Positions 35,376 to 43,636 are shown, numbered from the stretch's first letter. The stretch is 64,000 bases of DNA from Dysosmobacter welbionis (GCF_005121165.3 NZ_CP034413.3:2356001-2420000), one strand, 5' to 3'. Notes: generated by a model not told the origin, from the sequence alone. A program made the numbers and translations.

Positions 35376-35832
35376 TCATTCCTGTTCATATCGAAACGGC
35401 AGGCCACAGGCGTAGCAGGAATGCCGATTGCCCTTCTGGCGGCGGCCGCAGCGGGGACAGGCGATGACCTCATCTGTCCGGGCGGGAAAGACGGCGGGGG
35501 CGGCAGGCGGGCTTTCAACTCGGGTGCCAGCAGGTGTGCCAGATCCGCTCTCCAAAACAGCCAGGCGCGCCTTTAATGTGGCGATCTCCTGATCCTGGGC
35601 GCGGTCACGTCCTACGGCGTCCGCACGGATACGGGCGATGTCCGGCAGCAGGAGCACTGCCAGCAGACCGATCAGCTGCCCCAACAGGCACAACAGGAAG
35701 CTGAACCAGAAGGAGTAGCCCTTTTCCCGGCCATAACGGCCACAGAAGAAGCTGATGACTGCCCAGGCCATGACGATCAGGAGGGAGAGATCGAGGCGTC
35801 GTTCGCATCAAGGTTCAGCGCAGCAAACATAG
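35376..35832 (-). pseudogene. Zinc-ribbon membrane protein, probably frameshifted near its N-terminus
   Basis: The best ribosome site, AGGAGGTGCCGCT, precedes ATG 35832, but that frame ends after 17 codons. The main frame (ATG 35771, no ribosome site) gives two membrane segments, a charged coiled coil (DQEIATLKARLAVLE) and a C-terminal zinc ribbon CPRCGRRQKGNRHSCYACG. The paralogue just upstream aligns from before residue 1 of this frame (LDLSLLIVMAWA against MLISFLIGLLFA), so one frame shift near 35795-35810 explains the data. If not shifted, the gene is 35376-35771. Confidence 0.6.
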
Positions 35833-35847
35833 CGGCACCTCCTGTAC

Positions 35848-36312
35848 TTATTCATGTTCATATTGAAACGGCAGGCCACAGGCGTAGCAGGAATCCCGAT
35901 TGCCCTTCTGGTGGCGGCCACACCGGGGGCAGGCGATGACCTCCTCCGTCCGGGCGGGAAAGACGGCAGGGGCGTCCGGCGGACGCTTGGGGGGCGCTGC
36001 TTGAGCATCCGCTGCCGGGGCGGCAGGCTCCGGGGCGGGCGTTGGTTCCAAAGCCTGCTCCAGTTCGGCCATCCGTTGGCGTAGAGAGGACAGCTCCTGC
36101 TTCAGATGGTCGGACTCGTACTGCTCCTGCATCCGATCTGGTAGAAGAATCAGAATAAGCAAGCAAATGAGCCTGCCAAAAAAGCCCAGCAGGATACACA
36201 ATGCAGTGGAATACCCTTTTTGGCGGCCCACAATGGCACACATAGCGGCAAACAGCAGGCCGATCAAAAAGGAGATGAGCATTGCAGAGGACACGGACAG
36301 CAGATGATACAT
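35848..36312 (-). CDS. Zinc-ribbon membrane protein (paralogue of the next gene)
   Basis: The 154-residue protein starts at ATG 36312 behind AAAGGAGGG. It has two membrane segments (about 8-28 and 35-58), a coiled coil (HLKQELSSLRQRMAELEQAL), a Pro/Ala-rich linker and the C-terminal zinc ribbon CPRCGRHQKGNRDSCYACG. It lies 15 bases upstream of a close paralogue, so this is a tandem duplication within one transcript. The function is unknown; a cytoplasmic zinc ribbon tethered to the membrane is a reasonable reading. Confidence 0.7.
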   Translation of the reverse strand: MYHLLSVSSAMLISFLIGLLFAAMCAIVGRQKGYSTALCILLGFFGRLICLLILILLPDRMQEQYESDHLKQELSSLRQRMAELEQALEPTPAPEPAAPAADAQAAPPKRPPDAPAVFPARTEEVIACPRCGRHQKGNRDSCYACGLPFQYEHE

Positions 36313-36416
36313 ACAGCTCCCTCCTTTTGCCCCATCATAGCACAGAAAAAACGACTTGAACAGACCTGTTTTCAGAGAAAACGGGCAGTTAGCCTCTGCT
36401 AATGTTCAAAAAACTC

Positions 36417-36445
36417 TGTACAACTGTTCCGCGTGGTGGTATAAT
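36417..36445 (+). promoter_or_regulatory. Promoter of the Cys-rich protein gene
   Basis: TGTACA at 36417-36422 and TATAAT at 36440-36445 are spaced by 17 bases. Confidence 0.55.
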
Positions 36446-36485
36446 CTTCATCTAATGGAAACATCCCGGTCAGGAGGCGCATACC

Positions 36486-37097
36486 ATGAAAGAAGAGATG
36501 CGGACATTTGGATACCTCTGCCCCCAGTGCGGCAAAACCGTCATGGGGACCCGATCTGTCTTTGCGCTGGAGGCATCCAACGCCGAGGTGGAGTGCGCCT
36601 GCGGCAAGTCTGCCCTGAAGGTGGAGTTCGACGGGACAGAGTACCACATCTACGTCCCCTGCGGCATCTGCGGGGAGACCCATGAGGCCCACTGCCCGCC
36701 GGAGCGGGTGCTCCGGGGCGCCACCGCCCTGGGCTGCGCCAAGACGCGGCAATTCTGCTGCTTTATCGGCCCGGAGGGGACGGTGGAGAAAAACCTGCGG
36801 GATCTGGCGGTGCTGGCGGAGAAGGAGCACCAGCAGCAGGAGGACGGCGAAGAGGCATTTGTGGACAACGTCATCATGTACGAGATCCTGTCTGAGCTGA
36901 AGGATATCGCCGCCCGGCCGGATGGAATCACCTGCGCCTGCGGCAGCGGACGGTACGGTATGGAGATCCGCCGCAGCGCCGTGGATCTCATCTGCCGGGA
37001 CTGCGGGGCCAAGCTTCGGATCCCGGCCGCCACGGACCGGGACTTGGACGATCTCTGCTGCCACATGAAGCTGGTGATCCCCGGAAAGCGGAACTGA
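36486..37097 (+). CDS. Cys-rich protein with several zinc-binding motifs, unknown function
   Basis: The 203-residue soluble protein has four separate CxC or CxxC clusters: CPQCGK near residue 12, CACGKS near 37, CGICGE near 60, and a C-terminal set CACGSGRYG with CRDCGAKL near 150-170. A basic and acidic helical middle (VEKNLRDLAVLAEKEHQQQE) separates them. It looks like a zinc-ribbon scaffold that binds nucleic acid or protein. ATG 36486 follows GGAGGC. I know no named family. Confidence 0.6.
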   Translation: MKEEMRTFGYLCPQCGKTVMGTRSVFALEASNAEVECACGKSALKVEFDGTEYHIYVPCGICGETHEAHCPPERVLRGATALGCAKTRQFCCFIGPEGTVEKNLRDLAVLAEKEHQQQEDGEEAFVDNVIMYEILSELKDIAARPDGITCACGSGRYGMEIRRSAVDLICRDCGAKLRIPAATDRDLDDLCCHMKLVIPGKRN

Positions 37098-37152
37098 TCC
37101 GCTCCACCGGTCCGGCCATGGGACGGAAAAGCGCACCCTGGCCCAAAACCAC

Positions 37153-37173
37153 GCCGCCGCAGGGCGGCTTTTT
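37153..37173 (+). terminator. Terminator after the Cys-rich protein gene
   Basis: GCCGCC pairs with GGCGGC around a short loop and is followed by five T residues. Confidence 0.65.
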
Positions 37174-37242
37174 CCTGGCCGGAGATGCCCGGCTGGATAT
37201 AGACACCGGGGCCGCGGCCCCATGGAAAGGAAGGAACCTGCT

Positions 37243-38409
37243 TTGATCTCACTGCTGGCGCGGCTGTTTATCAAACCGGACCCGGCCCGGGAAGAGCCGG
37301 AGACCCGCAGGGCCTACGGCGTCCTCTGCGGGATTGTGGGCATCTGCCTGAACGTGCTGCTGTTCGCCGGAAAGTTTCTGGCGGGCACCCTCTCCGGGTC
37401 CATCGCCATCACGGCGGACGCCTTCAACAACCTGTCGGACGCCGGGTCCTCCTTCGTGACACTGGTGGGGTTTCAGCTGGCGGGGCAGAAGCCGGACTCC
37501 GAACACCCCTTCGGCCACGGGAGGATGGAGTACGTCTCCGGCCTGGCGGTATCGGTCCTGATCCTGCTGATGGGCCTGGAGCTGGGGAAGACGTCCATTG
37601 AGAAGATCCTGCATCCGGAACCGGTGGACTCCAGCCCGCTGATCTTTGCGATCCTCTGCGCGTCCATTCTGGTGAAGCTGTATATGTTCCTCTACAACCG
37701 GCGGCTGGGGAAGAAGCTGGCCTCTCCCGCCATGGAGGCCACCGCCATGGACTCCCTCAGCGACAGTGTGGCCACCGCCGCGGTGCTGATCGCCACGCTG
37801 GTGGGCCGTTTCACGGGCCTGGAGATCGACGGCTGGTGCGGCGTGCTGGTGGCGGCCTTTATTCTCTGGTCCGGCATCAATGCGGTGCGGGACACGCTGG
37901 ACCCCCTGCTGGGCACGCCGCCCACCCATGAGTTCGTCCAGCGCATCCGGGATCTGGTGATGGCCCACAGCACCATTCTAGGCATCCACGATCTGATCGT
38001 CCACGACTACGGCCCCGGCCGGGTGATGATCTCCCTCCACGCGGAGGTGCCCGCCAACGAGGACGTGCTGGCCCTCCACGATGAGATCGACAACGTGGAG
38101 AAGGAGCTGCGGGAGAAGCTGGGTTGCGACGCAGTGATCCACATGGACCCGGTGGTGACGGACGACGGCGTCACCGAGGAGACCCGGCGGCGGGTCCAGA
38201 CCCTGATCCACTGCATCGACGACGCCATCGACATCCACGATTTCCGCATGGTAGCGGGACCCACCCATACGAACCTGATCTTCGACGCGGTGGTGCCCTT
38301 CGGCTTCCGCCTCACGGACCAGGAGGTGGAGCAGAAAATCCGCAGCGCCGTGCGGGCGCTGGACGGCAATTACTACGCCGTGGTGAACGTGGAGCGGTCC
38401 TATACGTAA
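37243..38409 (+). CDS. Cation diffusion facilitator (CDF) efflux transporter
   Basis: The protein has six membrane segments, the paired metal site (SGSIAITADAFNNLSDAGS with HxxxD-like placement, and MEATAMDSLSDSVATAAVL), and a cytoplasmic C-terminal domain with dimer metal sites, to which is added an extra region after about residue 300 (ETRRRVQTLIHCIDDAIDIH, then a second small domain). It exports divalent metals such as Zn, Fe or Mn against protons. An ATG at 37222 is in frame, but AAGGAAGGA suits TTG 37243. The extra C-terminal part makes it longer than typical CDFs (near 300 residues). Confidence 0.85.
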   Translation: MISLLARLFIKPDPAREEPETRRAYGVLCGIVGICLNVLLFAGKFLAGTLSGSIAITADAFNNLSDAGSSFVTLVGFQLAGQKPDSEHPFGHGRMEYVSGLAVSVLILLMGLELGKTSIEKILHPEPVDSSPLIFAILCASILVKLYMFLYNRRLGKKLASPAMEATAMDSLSDSVATAAVLIATLVGRFTGLEIDGWCGVLVAAFILWSGINAVRDTLDPLLGTPPTHEFVQRIRDLVMAHSTILGIHDLIVHDYGPGRVMISLHAEVPANEDVLALHDEIDNVEKELREKLGCDAVIHMDPVVTDDGVTEETRRRVQTLIHCIDDAIDIHDFRMVAGPTHTNLIFDAVVPFGFRLTDQEVEQKIRSAVRALDGNYYAVVNVERSYT

Positions 38410-38415
38410 GAGAAA

Positions 38416-38450
38416 GCAGAGCGGCGGGCGCATAGCGCCCGCCGCTCTGC
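38416..38450. terminator. Hairpin between convergent CDF and PF06541 genes
   Basis: A 16-bp perfect stem (38416-38431 with 38435-38450) encloses three bases. No strong T-run is present, but its place between converging genes suggests a shared terminator. Confidence 0.6.
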
Positions 38451-38458
38451 TGCGCCGA

Positions 38459-39439
38459 TCAGGCTGGATTCGTGCCGAATTCCATATTGGCGTAAATGCG
38501 CTCCATGCGGCTGTCTGGGAAATGCTCGTCAAAAAACACATCCACGGCGGAGACGGGGGTCTCTCCGCGGACCCGCTCGGACCAGCGGTCCACTGCCAGC
38601 AGGCTCATGGCGCAGTCGAAGACCATGAAAATGGTGAGGACCCAGGTGAGGACCTTGCCGAACCGGTTGGGGATCTTCAAAATCACCTGAGCGACCCGGG
38701 GATAGAGGCTTTTGATCCACAGGACGCCCAGAATGCCCCAGAACAAAGAGTAGAGCAGGCAGATCCGGCCGTCGAGGTTGAAGGGCATCCGACTGTAATC
38801 CCAGGAAGTGGAGCCGAAGAGAGTCTCCTGCCCCCAGGAGAGCAGGTACTCAATGACACTGCCCACCACAGCTCCGCCGAAAAAGGAGATGGAGGAGCTG
38901 CGGTTGCGATAGCGGTACAGGGCCAGGGTCATCACCACTGCGCCGATACCGTAGACAGGGTTGAAGGGACCGTAAACCAGGCCGGAGCGGCTTTCGATAT
39001 ACCCGTTGCGGAAGAGGCACCACAGGATCTCCACCACCACGCCCGCAAAGCTGCCGGCGATGCAGATCAAAGCGACCTTGTAAAAGTTGACGCCGGAGGC
39101 AAAGCTATCTGCCTGCTCCTCCTCCAGGTCGATAACGGAGTTGGCGGGGGCACGGCGGAAGAGGCCCTTGCGCTGGGAGCTCTCCTGCCCCTCCCGCAGG
39201 CGGGTGGTGAGCTCGTCGGCCTTGTCGGAGGCCCACTGATGGGCCTGACGCAGGCAGGAGGAGGCATCCTCCAGCATCTCCACCTCCCGGGTCACGTCGC
39301 TTCGCAGGGCGGCTTGCTCCTCCGGAGAGAGGCTTTGCTGGTCGGCCAGCTGTTCGTAATACTCCTCATACTGAACTTCCAGCGCCTTTTCCGCACGCAG
39401 GACGTCCTGACTGCAATCCAATAGATCCTTTGTCTGCAT
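38459..39439 (-). CDS. PF06541-type membrane protein (putative ABC-transporter type IV permease)
   Basis: The 326-residue protein starts at ATG 39439 behind AGGAGG. Residues 1-110 are a charged helical coiled region (EEYYEQLADQQSLSPEEQAA), followed by about five membrane segments with GLVYGPFNPVYGIGAVVMTL and GAVVGSVIEYLLSWGQE, the signature of PF06541 membrane proteins, and a cytoplasmic tail. The family is often called a putative ABC permease, but its function is not shown. The long coiled N-terminus is an addition. Confidence 0.78.
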   Translation of the reverse strand: MQTKDLLDCSQDVLRAEKALEVQYEEYYEQLADQQSLSPEEQAALRSDVTREVEMLEDASSCLRQAHQWASDKADELTTRLREGQESSQRKGLFRRAPANSVIDLEEEQADSFASGVNFYKVALICIAGSFAGVVVEILWCLFRNGYIESRSGLVYGPFNPVYGIGAVVMTLALYRYRNRSSSISFFGGAVVGSVIEYLLSWGQETLFGSTSWDYSRMPFNLDGRICLLYSLFWGILGVLWIKSLYPRVAQVILKIPNRFGKVLTWVLTIFMVFDCAMSLLAVDRWSERVRGETPVSAVDVFFDEHFPDSRMERIYANMEFGTNPA

Positions 39440-39540
39440 AAAAACCTCCTGTCGAAATTTGCCGTTGTGGGATATAGTAGCACACGGAGGGCGTGAAGGC
39501 AAGTGCCGCTCCGTTGTGCAGGGGCTGCAGGAGTACAAGA

Positions 39541-39574
39541 AAAAATCCCGCCACATTGCTGTGGCGGGATTTTT
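39541..39574 (-). terminator. Terminator of the rpsI operon, now cut off from most of rpsI
   Basis: Read on the minus strand, ATCCCGCCACA pairs with TGTGGCGGGAT around GCAA and is followed by T residues. It lies 20 bases after the rpsI stop remnant, the normal place for the rpsI operon terminator. Confidence 0.85.
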
Positions 39575-39592
39575 GAAAGTGCAATCGAAGAA

Positions 39593-39640
39593 TCAGCGCT
39601 TGGAGAACTGGGGAGCCCGACGGGCGGCCTTGAGGCCGTA
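39593..39640 (-). pseudogene. rpsI: 3' remnant of ribosomal protein S9 gene (attL core)
   Basis: Reading the minus strand from 39640 gives YGLKAARRAPQFSKR and a TGA at 39595-39593, the universally conserved C-terminus of ribosomal protein S9. Upstream codons (QLKNSRQ) do not match S9, so only the last 15 codons remain. A complete rpsI should lie beyond the far end of the element. The remnant marks integration into the rpsI 3' end, a known target for tyrosine-recombinase elements. Confidence 0.85.
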
Positions 39641-39740
39641 TTGCGCGAGTTTTTGAGCTGTTTTTCCTTGATATTCCGGGCTTTTCCGGCTTTCTGCTTC
39701 TCAGTTATCCGGTGTGCGGACCATAAAAAACGGCCTTTTT

Positions 39741-40952
39741 TCATTCAGCGATAGCCTGATGAAACGCACCATTTACTACCCCAAACAACTCCTCTGGTTT
39801 ATTATACTTCACTTTTGCATAGATGTCCATAGTTGTTTTGCTGTTTTCGTGTCCGGCAAGGTATTGTACTGTCTTTGGATCAACGCCCGCATAGAGAAGA
39901 TTGGTGATGTAAGTGTGCCGCAGCTGATGAGGTGTCACATCAAAGTCCAGCGTATATTTGATTTGGGGTTGATTCTTCTGGGTCATACCCAGCGTTGGAG
40001 TAACCGTATATTTGATACTCTCCCCATTTACATACTTATAATAGTTCCGGGGCTTAGTGGAGCGGACAACGACATACTGCCACACTCTTTGGAACTGCGA
40101 GGCAGCCAGTGGCTCTCCTTTGCTGTCAGCGATCACATAATCTGATATGGAATTTTCTTTCGTTTCTCTCAGACAGTCCACCAAACACTTCGGTATCGGA
40201 ATATCCCTTTTTGCTGCCGGAGTCTTTAGCACCGTAGAAACCACGGGTCTGTTATGCTCTGTACGCCATGCCCGCCTCACCGATAGATAAGGTGTATCCT
40301 CGTCCAGAAACACACAATCCCATTGCAGTGCAAGAATTTCTTCCCGACGCAGACCGGAATACAAACCGAGCATAATAAACAAATATGGAGGAAGCCCCTT
40401 GACTGTATCCAGAAGCACGGCTACCTGCTGATCTGTCAATGCCTCCTTCTTTTTTGTCGGTTTTCCGCCTTTACCGGATATTCCCGCACAGGGATTGTGT
40501 TCAAGAATTTGGTTTCTCTCTGCCGCATAAAAAATGCACTTGAGCAGCATATTGACCTTATTGTATAAGCCTTCCGATTTCTTTGACAATGGAACAAGAG
40601 CCAGCCGAATATCGTCAGCAGTCACTTCTTCCATATACATCTCTCCCAGAGGTTTGATGATATAGTTTGTCATATCCCTCGTATAACCTCTGAGTGTAGA
40701 CGCAGACACCTTTGCCGACTGCATCAGCAGCCACTTCTCTCCATACTCAGCTACTGTCGGGTGCTGCCGGTGAAAGATAATTTCTTCCACCTTCTTCCGG
40801 GCCTCTAACTGCTTCTCATACAATTCTTCACAAGTAGCGGCATACAAACTCAACTCTTTGCCATCTGCATCCGTAATCCTGGTTCTGTAATACTGAATTC
40901 CTTTCAATGTAATGGTCCCATACTTCGGGATCTGTGTTTTCTTTTTTGCCAT
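39741..40952 (-). CDS. int: Tyrosine recombinase (integrase), proximal copy
   Basis: The 403-residue integrase has an N-terminal AP2-like arm-binding region, a SAM-like core-binding domain near residues 60-160 and the catalytic domain with the first Arg in YSGLRREEILALQW, the motif TPHQLRHTYITNLL (His, Arg) and the final AGHENSKTTMDIYAKV with the Tyr nucleophile. It catalyses site-specific integration and excision. It ends about 100 bases from the rpsI remnant, as usual for an integrase next to its attachment site. All catalytic residues are present. Confidence 0.93.
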   Translation of the reverse strand: MAKKKTQIPKYGTITLKGIQYYRTRITDADGKELSLYAATCEELYEKQLEARKKVEEIIFHRQHPTVAEYGEKWLLMQSAKVSASTLRGYTRDMTNYIIKPLGEMYMEEVTADDIRLALVPLSKKSEGLYNKVNMLLKCIFYAAERNQILEHNPCAGISGKGGKPTKKKEALTDQQVAVLLDTVKGLPPYLFIMLGLYSGLRREEILALQWDCVFLDEDTPYLSVRRAWRTEHNRPVVSTVLKTPAAKRDIPIPKCLVDCLRETKENSISDYVIADSKGEPLAASQFQRVWQYVVVRSTKPRNYYKYVNGESIKYTVTPTLGMTQKNQPQIKYTLDFDVTPHQLRHTYITNLLYAGVDPKTVQYLAGHENSKTTMDIYAKVKYNKPEELFGVVNGAFHQAIAE

Positions 40953-41100
40953 CTTTGATCGTCCTTTCTTGATAATGTGTAGTCTCCGTATCTACACTCT
41001 CTTTTTATCAGAAAGCCTCGATTTAATCAAAGATACGGCTGATGTAAAACAAAGAGCGAGACATCCTTGCCTCGCTCCTGCTTTACTTCCTATTTTATTA

Positions 41101-42318
41101 TTACTGTGCTGCGTCCCAGCTTGCAAACGCGCAACTCATTGATCTGACCAGCTCATCTGGTCTGTTGTACTTAACCTTTGCATAAATGTCCATGGTAATC
41201 TTGCTGCTTTCATGGCCTGCCAGGTATTGAACCGTTTTGGGATCTACCGATGCATGAATGAGATTGGTAATGTAAGTATGCCGCAGCTGATGGGGTGTTA
41301 CTTCAAAGTCCAGACTGTAAACCACTTTTCCGTTATGAGCAGCCTTTTCCCCCAAGACAGGTGTGACAGTATGCTTTACTCTTTTTCCATCTTCATACCG
41401 ATAATAGCTCCGCTCCTTGACCGTCCTCGTAACAATATACTGCCAAAGTCGCTTAAACTGCGTGTAGGACAGCGGTTCGCCGTCCCGGTTTGAAACCACA
41501 TACTCCGAAGTCGATGTTTCCTTTGCTGCTTTCAAACACTCAGCCAAGCAAACAGGAAGAGGGATATTTCTCTCCGCAGCCTTGGTTTTCAATTCGTCTG
41601 AGATTACCGGTCTGTTGTGTTCTGTGTGCCATGCCCGCCTTACCGTCAGATATGGAGTATCCGTATCCAGATATACTGAATCCCATTGCAGAGCAAGAAT
41701 TTCTTCCCGGCGCAGCCCTGCATATAAACCAATCATGACAAAGACATAAGGCGGCAAATCTCGGATAGCATCCAAAAGGCGTGCTGCCTGTTCATCTGTC
41801 AAAGCCTGACGATCCTCTTGTGGAACACCGCCACCTTTTGTCGTGAGATAAATCGTCGGGTTATGGTCAATGATCCTGCTTTCCATCGCTGCGCGAAAGA
41901 TAGATTTGTAAAGGATTACCACAGATTTATAAACCGATGCAGATTTCTTGGAAACCGGAACAAGGGCAAGCTGAATATCATCCAGGCTAACCTCACCCAT
42001 CCGTTTATCTCCCAATTCCGCTATAATATGCCGCCTGACCTTTGAGGTGTAATCCGTCAAAGTAGTAGCTCGTACATGAACCGACTGCATCAGCAGCCAC
42101 TTTTCACAATACTCTGCAACTGTGGGCGTTTTCCGATGAAAAGTGGCATTCTCAATCTGTTCCAACGCAAGCGTTTCTTTGTTGTATAGTTCTTCAGGTG
42201 TTTTTGCGTAGATAGCTACGAGCTTACCATTCGTGTCTTTGATTCTGGTCCTATAATATAGGACACCTCTTTTCATAACTGTGCCATATTGAGGAAGCAT
42301 TATTTTCCTATTTGCCAA
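41101..42318 (-). CDS. int: Tyrosine recombinase (integrase), distal copy
   Basis: The 405-residue second integrase is clearly related to the first along its whole length (for example RTRI, EKWLLMQS, PHQLRHTYITNL, DPKTVQYLAGHE). TTG 42318 aligns with the first residue of the other copy and lies behind GGAGGTGGAGGAA; a GTG nine bases earlier is possible. All catalytic residues are present (GLRREEILALQW, HQLRHTYI, AGHESSKITMDIYAKV). It starts 148 bases upstream of the proximal copy, so the two could be one transcript. Confidence 0.9.
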   Translation of the reverse strand: MANRKIMLPQYGTVMKRGVLYYRTRIKDTNGKLVAIYAKTPEELYNKETLALEQIENATFHRKTPTVAEYCEKWLLMQSVHVRATTLTDYTSKVRRHIIAELGDKRMGEVSLDDIQLALVPVSKKSASVYKSVVILYKSIFRAAMESRIIDHNPTIYLTTKGGGVPQEDRQALTDEQAARLLDAIRDLPPYVFVMIGLYAGLRREEILALQWDSVYLDTDTPYLTVRRAWHTEHNRPVISDELKTKAAERNIPLPVCLAECLKAAKETSTSEYVVSNRDGEPLSYTQFKRLWQYIVTRTVKERSYYRYEDGKRVKHTVTPVLGEKAAHNGKVVYSLDFEVTPHQLRHTYITNLIHASVDPKTVQYLAGHESSKITMDIYAKVKYNRPDELVRSMSCAFASWDAAQ

Positions 42319-42402
42319 TTCCTCCACCTCCTAAGAATATACTCCAGCGCTGTATCTATGTTTTATCAGACCATTATGATTTCGACAAGGATACGGACCG
42401 GC

Positions 42403-42633
42403 TCACACTCCAGCTCTGCGAGGTTTACGATATGTTGCGTTCTTTTCTGCTGGCTTTGCTCTGTGGGTGCATTTTGCGATATACTCCTGAAGGCCCGCCG
42501 AGGTAAAGTACACACAGCCATTCTGCACATATTGCACATAAGAAATAAGGCCATTGTTACGGGCCGCGTCCAGCGTTGCAATGCTGATACCCAAAATTTC
42601 TGCTGCTTCTTTTCGCGTAATAAGTTTTTCCAT
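42403..42633 (-). CDS. xis: Excisionase-like helix-turn-helix protein
   Basis: The 76-residue protein starts at ATG 42633 behind TTGGAGG. It is a MerR/excisionase-type DNA-binding fold (KLITRKEAAEILGISIATLD and a wing NGCVYFTSAGLQEYIA). It lies just upstream of the integrases in the same direction and probably sets the balance toward excision. The C-terminus is basic (RAKPAEKNATYRKPRRAG). Confidence 0.8.
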   Translation of the reverse strand: MEKLITRKEAAEILGISIATLDAARNNGLISYVQYVQNGCVYFTSAGLQEYIAKCTHRAKPAEKNATYRKPRRAGV

Positions 42634-42675
42634 AAAGCATATTTCCTCCAATCCGTCAAGTTTGTCATCGTGTTT

Positions 42676-42738
42676 GTTCAAAATCACATGAATACGCTGG
42701 CAGCCGAAACCACCAGCGCATGGTATCTGATTTTGAAC
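42676..42738. promoter_or_regulatory. Inverted repeat upstream of xis
   Basis: GTTCAAAATCA (42676-42686) and TGATTTTGAAC (42728-42738) are perfect inverted repeats, with ACGCTGG and CCAGCG as an inner pair. It lies 40-105 bases upstream of the xis start. It could be an operator or a leader hairpin. Confidence 0.5.
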
Positions 42739-43170
42739 AGAAAGCGGCAAACGCTTCCTATTTATATTTCTCAGCTTTCGTCACATTTGCCACGCCCCCT
42801 GACGATGGGAACACAATAGGTCTCCGCTGGCGCGGATGTCATAACTCCGCAGCATCGTTCGTAACGTGTGCCGCAGGGTTCCCCCCAAGTCTTTGGCGGG
42901 CCGTGAGGAAGTATCTTTAAGCCCCCATGTAGTCATCGCGCCAAATCTGCCACCATTCTTTTATGAAATCGTAGATCGCTCCGAAGCAGTGCTTTCATCA
43001 CCTCCCTGACTGCTCCATCCTCGCGGCGTTTCATATTCGCTCATACATGGGTTTATGTACCTGTTGTGCTGTCTATTCGATTGTCAATGTGCAGATGAAG
43101 GAGGAAAACTTGTCCTTCTTATTAACACTGACAAAAAAGGCAAAAAACAGGCGCATCAAATGAAACTTTA
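42739..43170. other. Gene-free spacer between xis and the sigma-like gene
   Basis: About 430 bases with no supported gene. Part of it (42790-42960) is GC-richer than the surrounding element. Open frames lack ribosome sites. It may hold control signals for the excision genes. Confidence 0.45.
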
Positions 43171-43584
43171 TCAAAAATATTTTCCGAGCTGCTTTAAGCC
43201 ACGGCGGATACTGTCTCGAACACGGCTTGGGTCTACACCTTCTACTTCGGCAATTTCATTTACCGTCATTCCCAGATAGTATCGGGCATAAATTCGCTTT
43301 GCCTGTTTCTCCGGCAGCTTCATCACAGCGGCATAGACCTGCTCCTGAAACTGTTTTTCCTCCAGAAGCATCTCCGGTGTCTGGGGCTTCATCAGAATCG
43401 CATTTTCAATGCCGTTGTCGCAGTCCAGGGAGTAGTACGCCTTATAGCGATACATCCTCCGGTCATAAGCAGCTTCCGCACGTTCAGCTGCTCGAATAGT
43501 CTCCATTACTTCCTCTGTCACATCTACAAAAAAGTCTGTTGGATAAACATCAGGATAAAGTTCCCGAAGGTTAATTTTCTTCAT
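43171..43584 (-). CDS. Small sigma-70-region-4-like regulator of the ICE
   Basis: The 137-residue protein starts at ATG 43584 behind GGAGG. Its C-terminal half is a sigma region 4 helix-turn-helix (FQEQVYAAVMKLPEKQAKRI then YLGMTVNEIAEVEGVDPSRV), as in the ORF7-type regulators of Tn916-like elements. It likely switches on excision or transfer genes. The start site is inside an RNA hairpin that would hide the ribosome-binding site. Confidence 0.8.
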   Translation of the reverse strand: MKKINLRELYPDVYPTDFFVDVTEEVMETIRAAERAEAAYDRRMYRYKAYYSLDCDNGIENAILMKPQTPEMLLEEKQFQEQVYAAVMKLPEKQAKRIYARYYLGMTVNEIAEVEGVDPSRVRDSIRRGLKQLGKYF

Positions 43585-43590
43585 TATGTA

Positions 43591-43636
43591 CCTCCATTTC
43601 GATTCACGGGTGATTGACGGGTGAATCGAATGGAGG
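43591..43636 (-). promoter_or_regulatory. Hairpin hiding the ribosome site of the sigma-like gene
   Basis: On the minus strand CCTCCATTCGATTCAC (from 43636 back) pairs with GTGAATCGAAATGGAGG (ending at 43591), with a single bulged base, around a 13-base loop. The GGAGG in the second arm is the ribosome-binding site of the gene starting at 43584. The plus strand shows the same symmetry, so an operator is an alternative reading. Confidence 0.6.

Larger units (their letters stand above)
39593..40952. other. Left attachment region of the ICE with first integrase
   Basis: This span groups the rpsI 3' remnant and the adjacent integrase to show the junction. The last bases of the remnant (about 39593-39640) are the probable core of the attachment site; bases from about 39641 on belong to the element, since the reading frame stops matching S9 there. 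The matching right-hand copy must lie beyond the window. Confidence 0.55.

Noticed and set aside
39459-39754. Open frames over the ICE junction
   Set aside because: They cross the rpsI remnant and terminator in wrong frames and are explained by these features.
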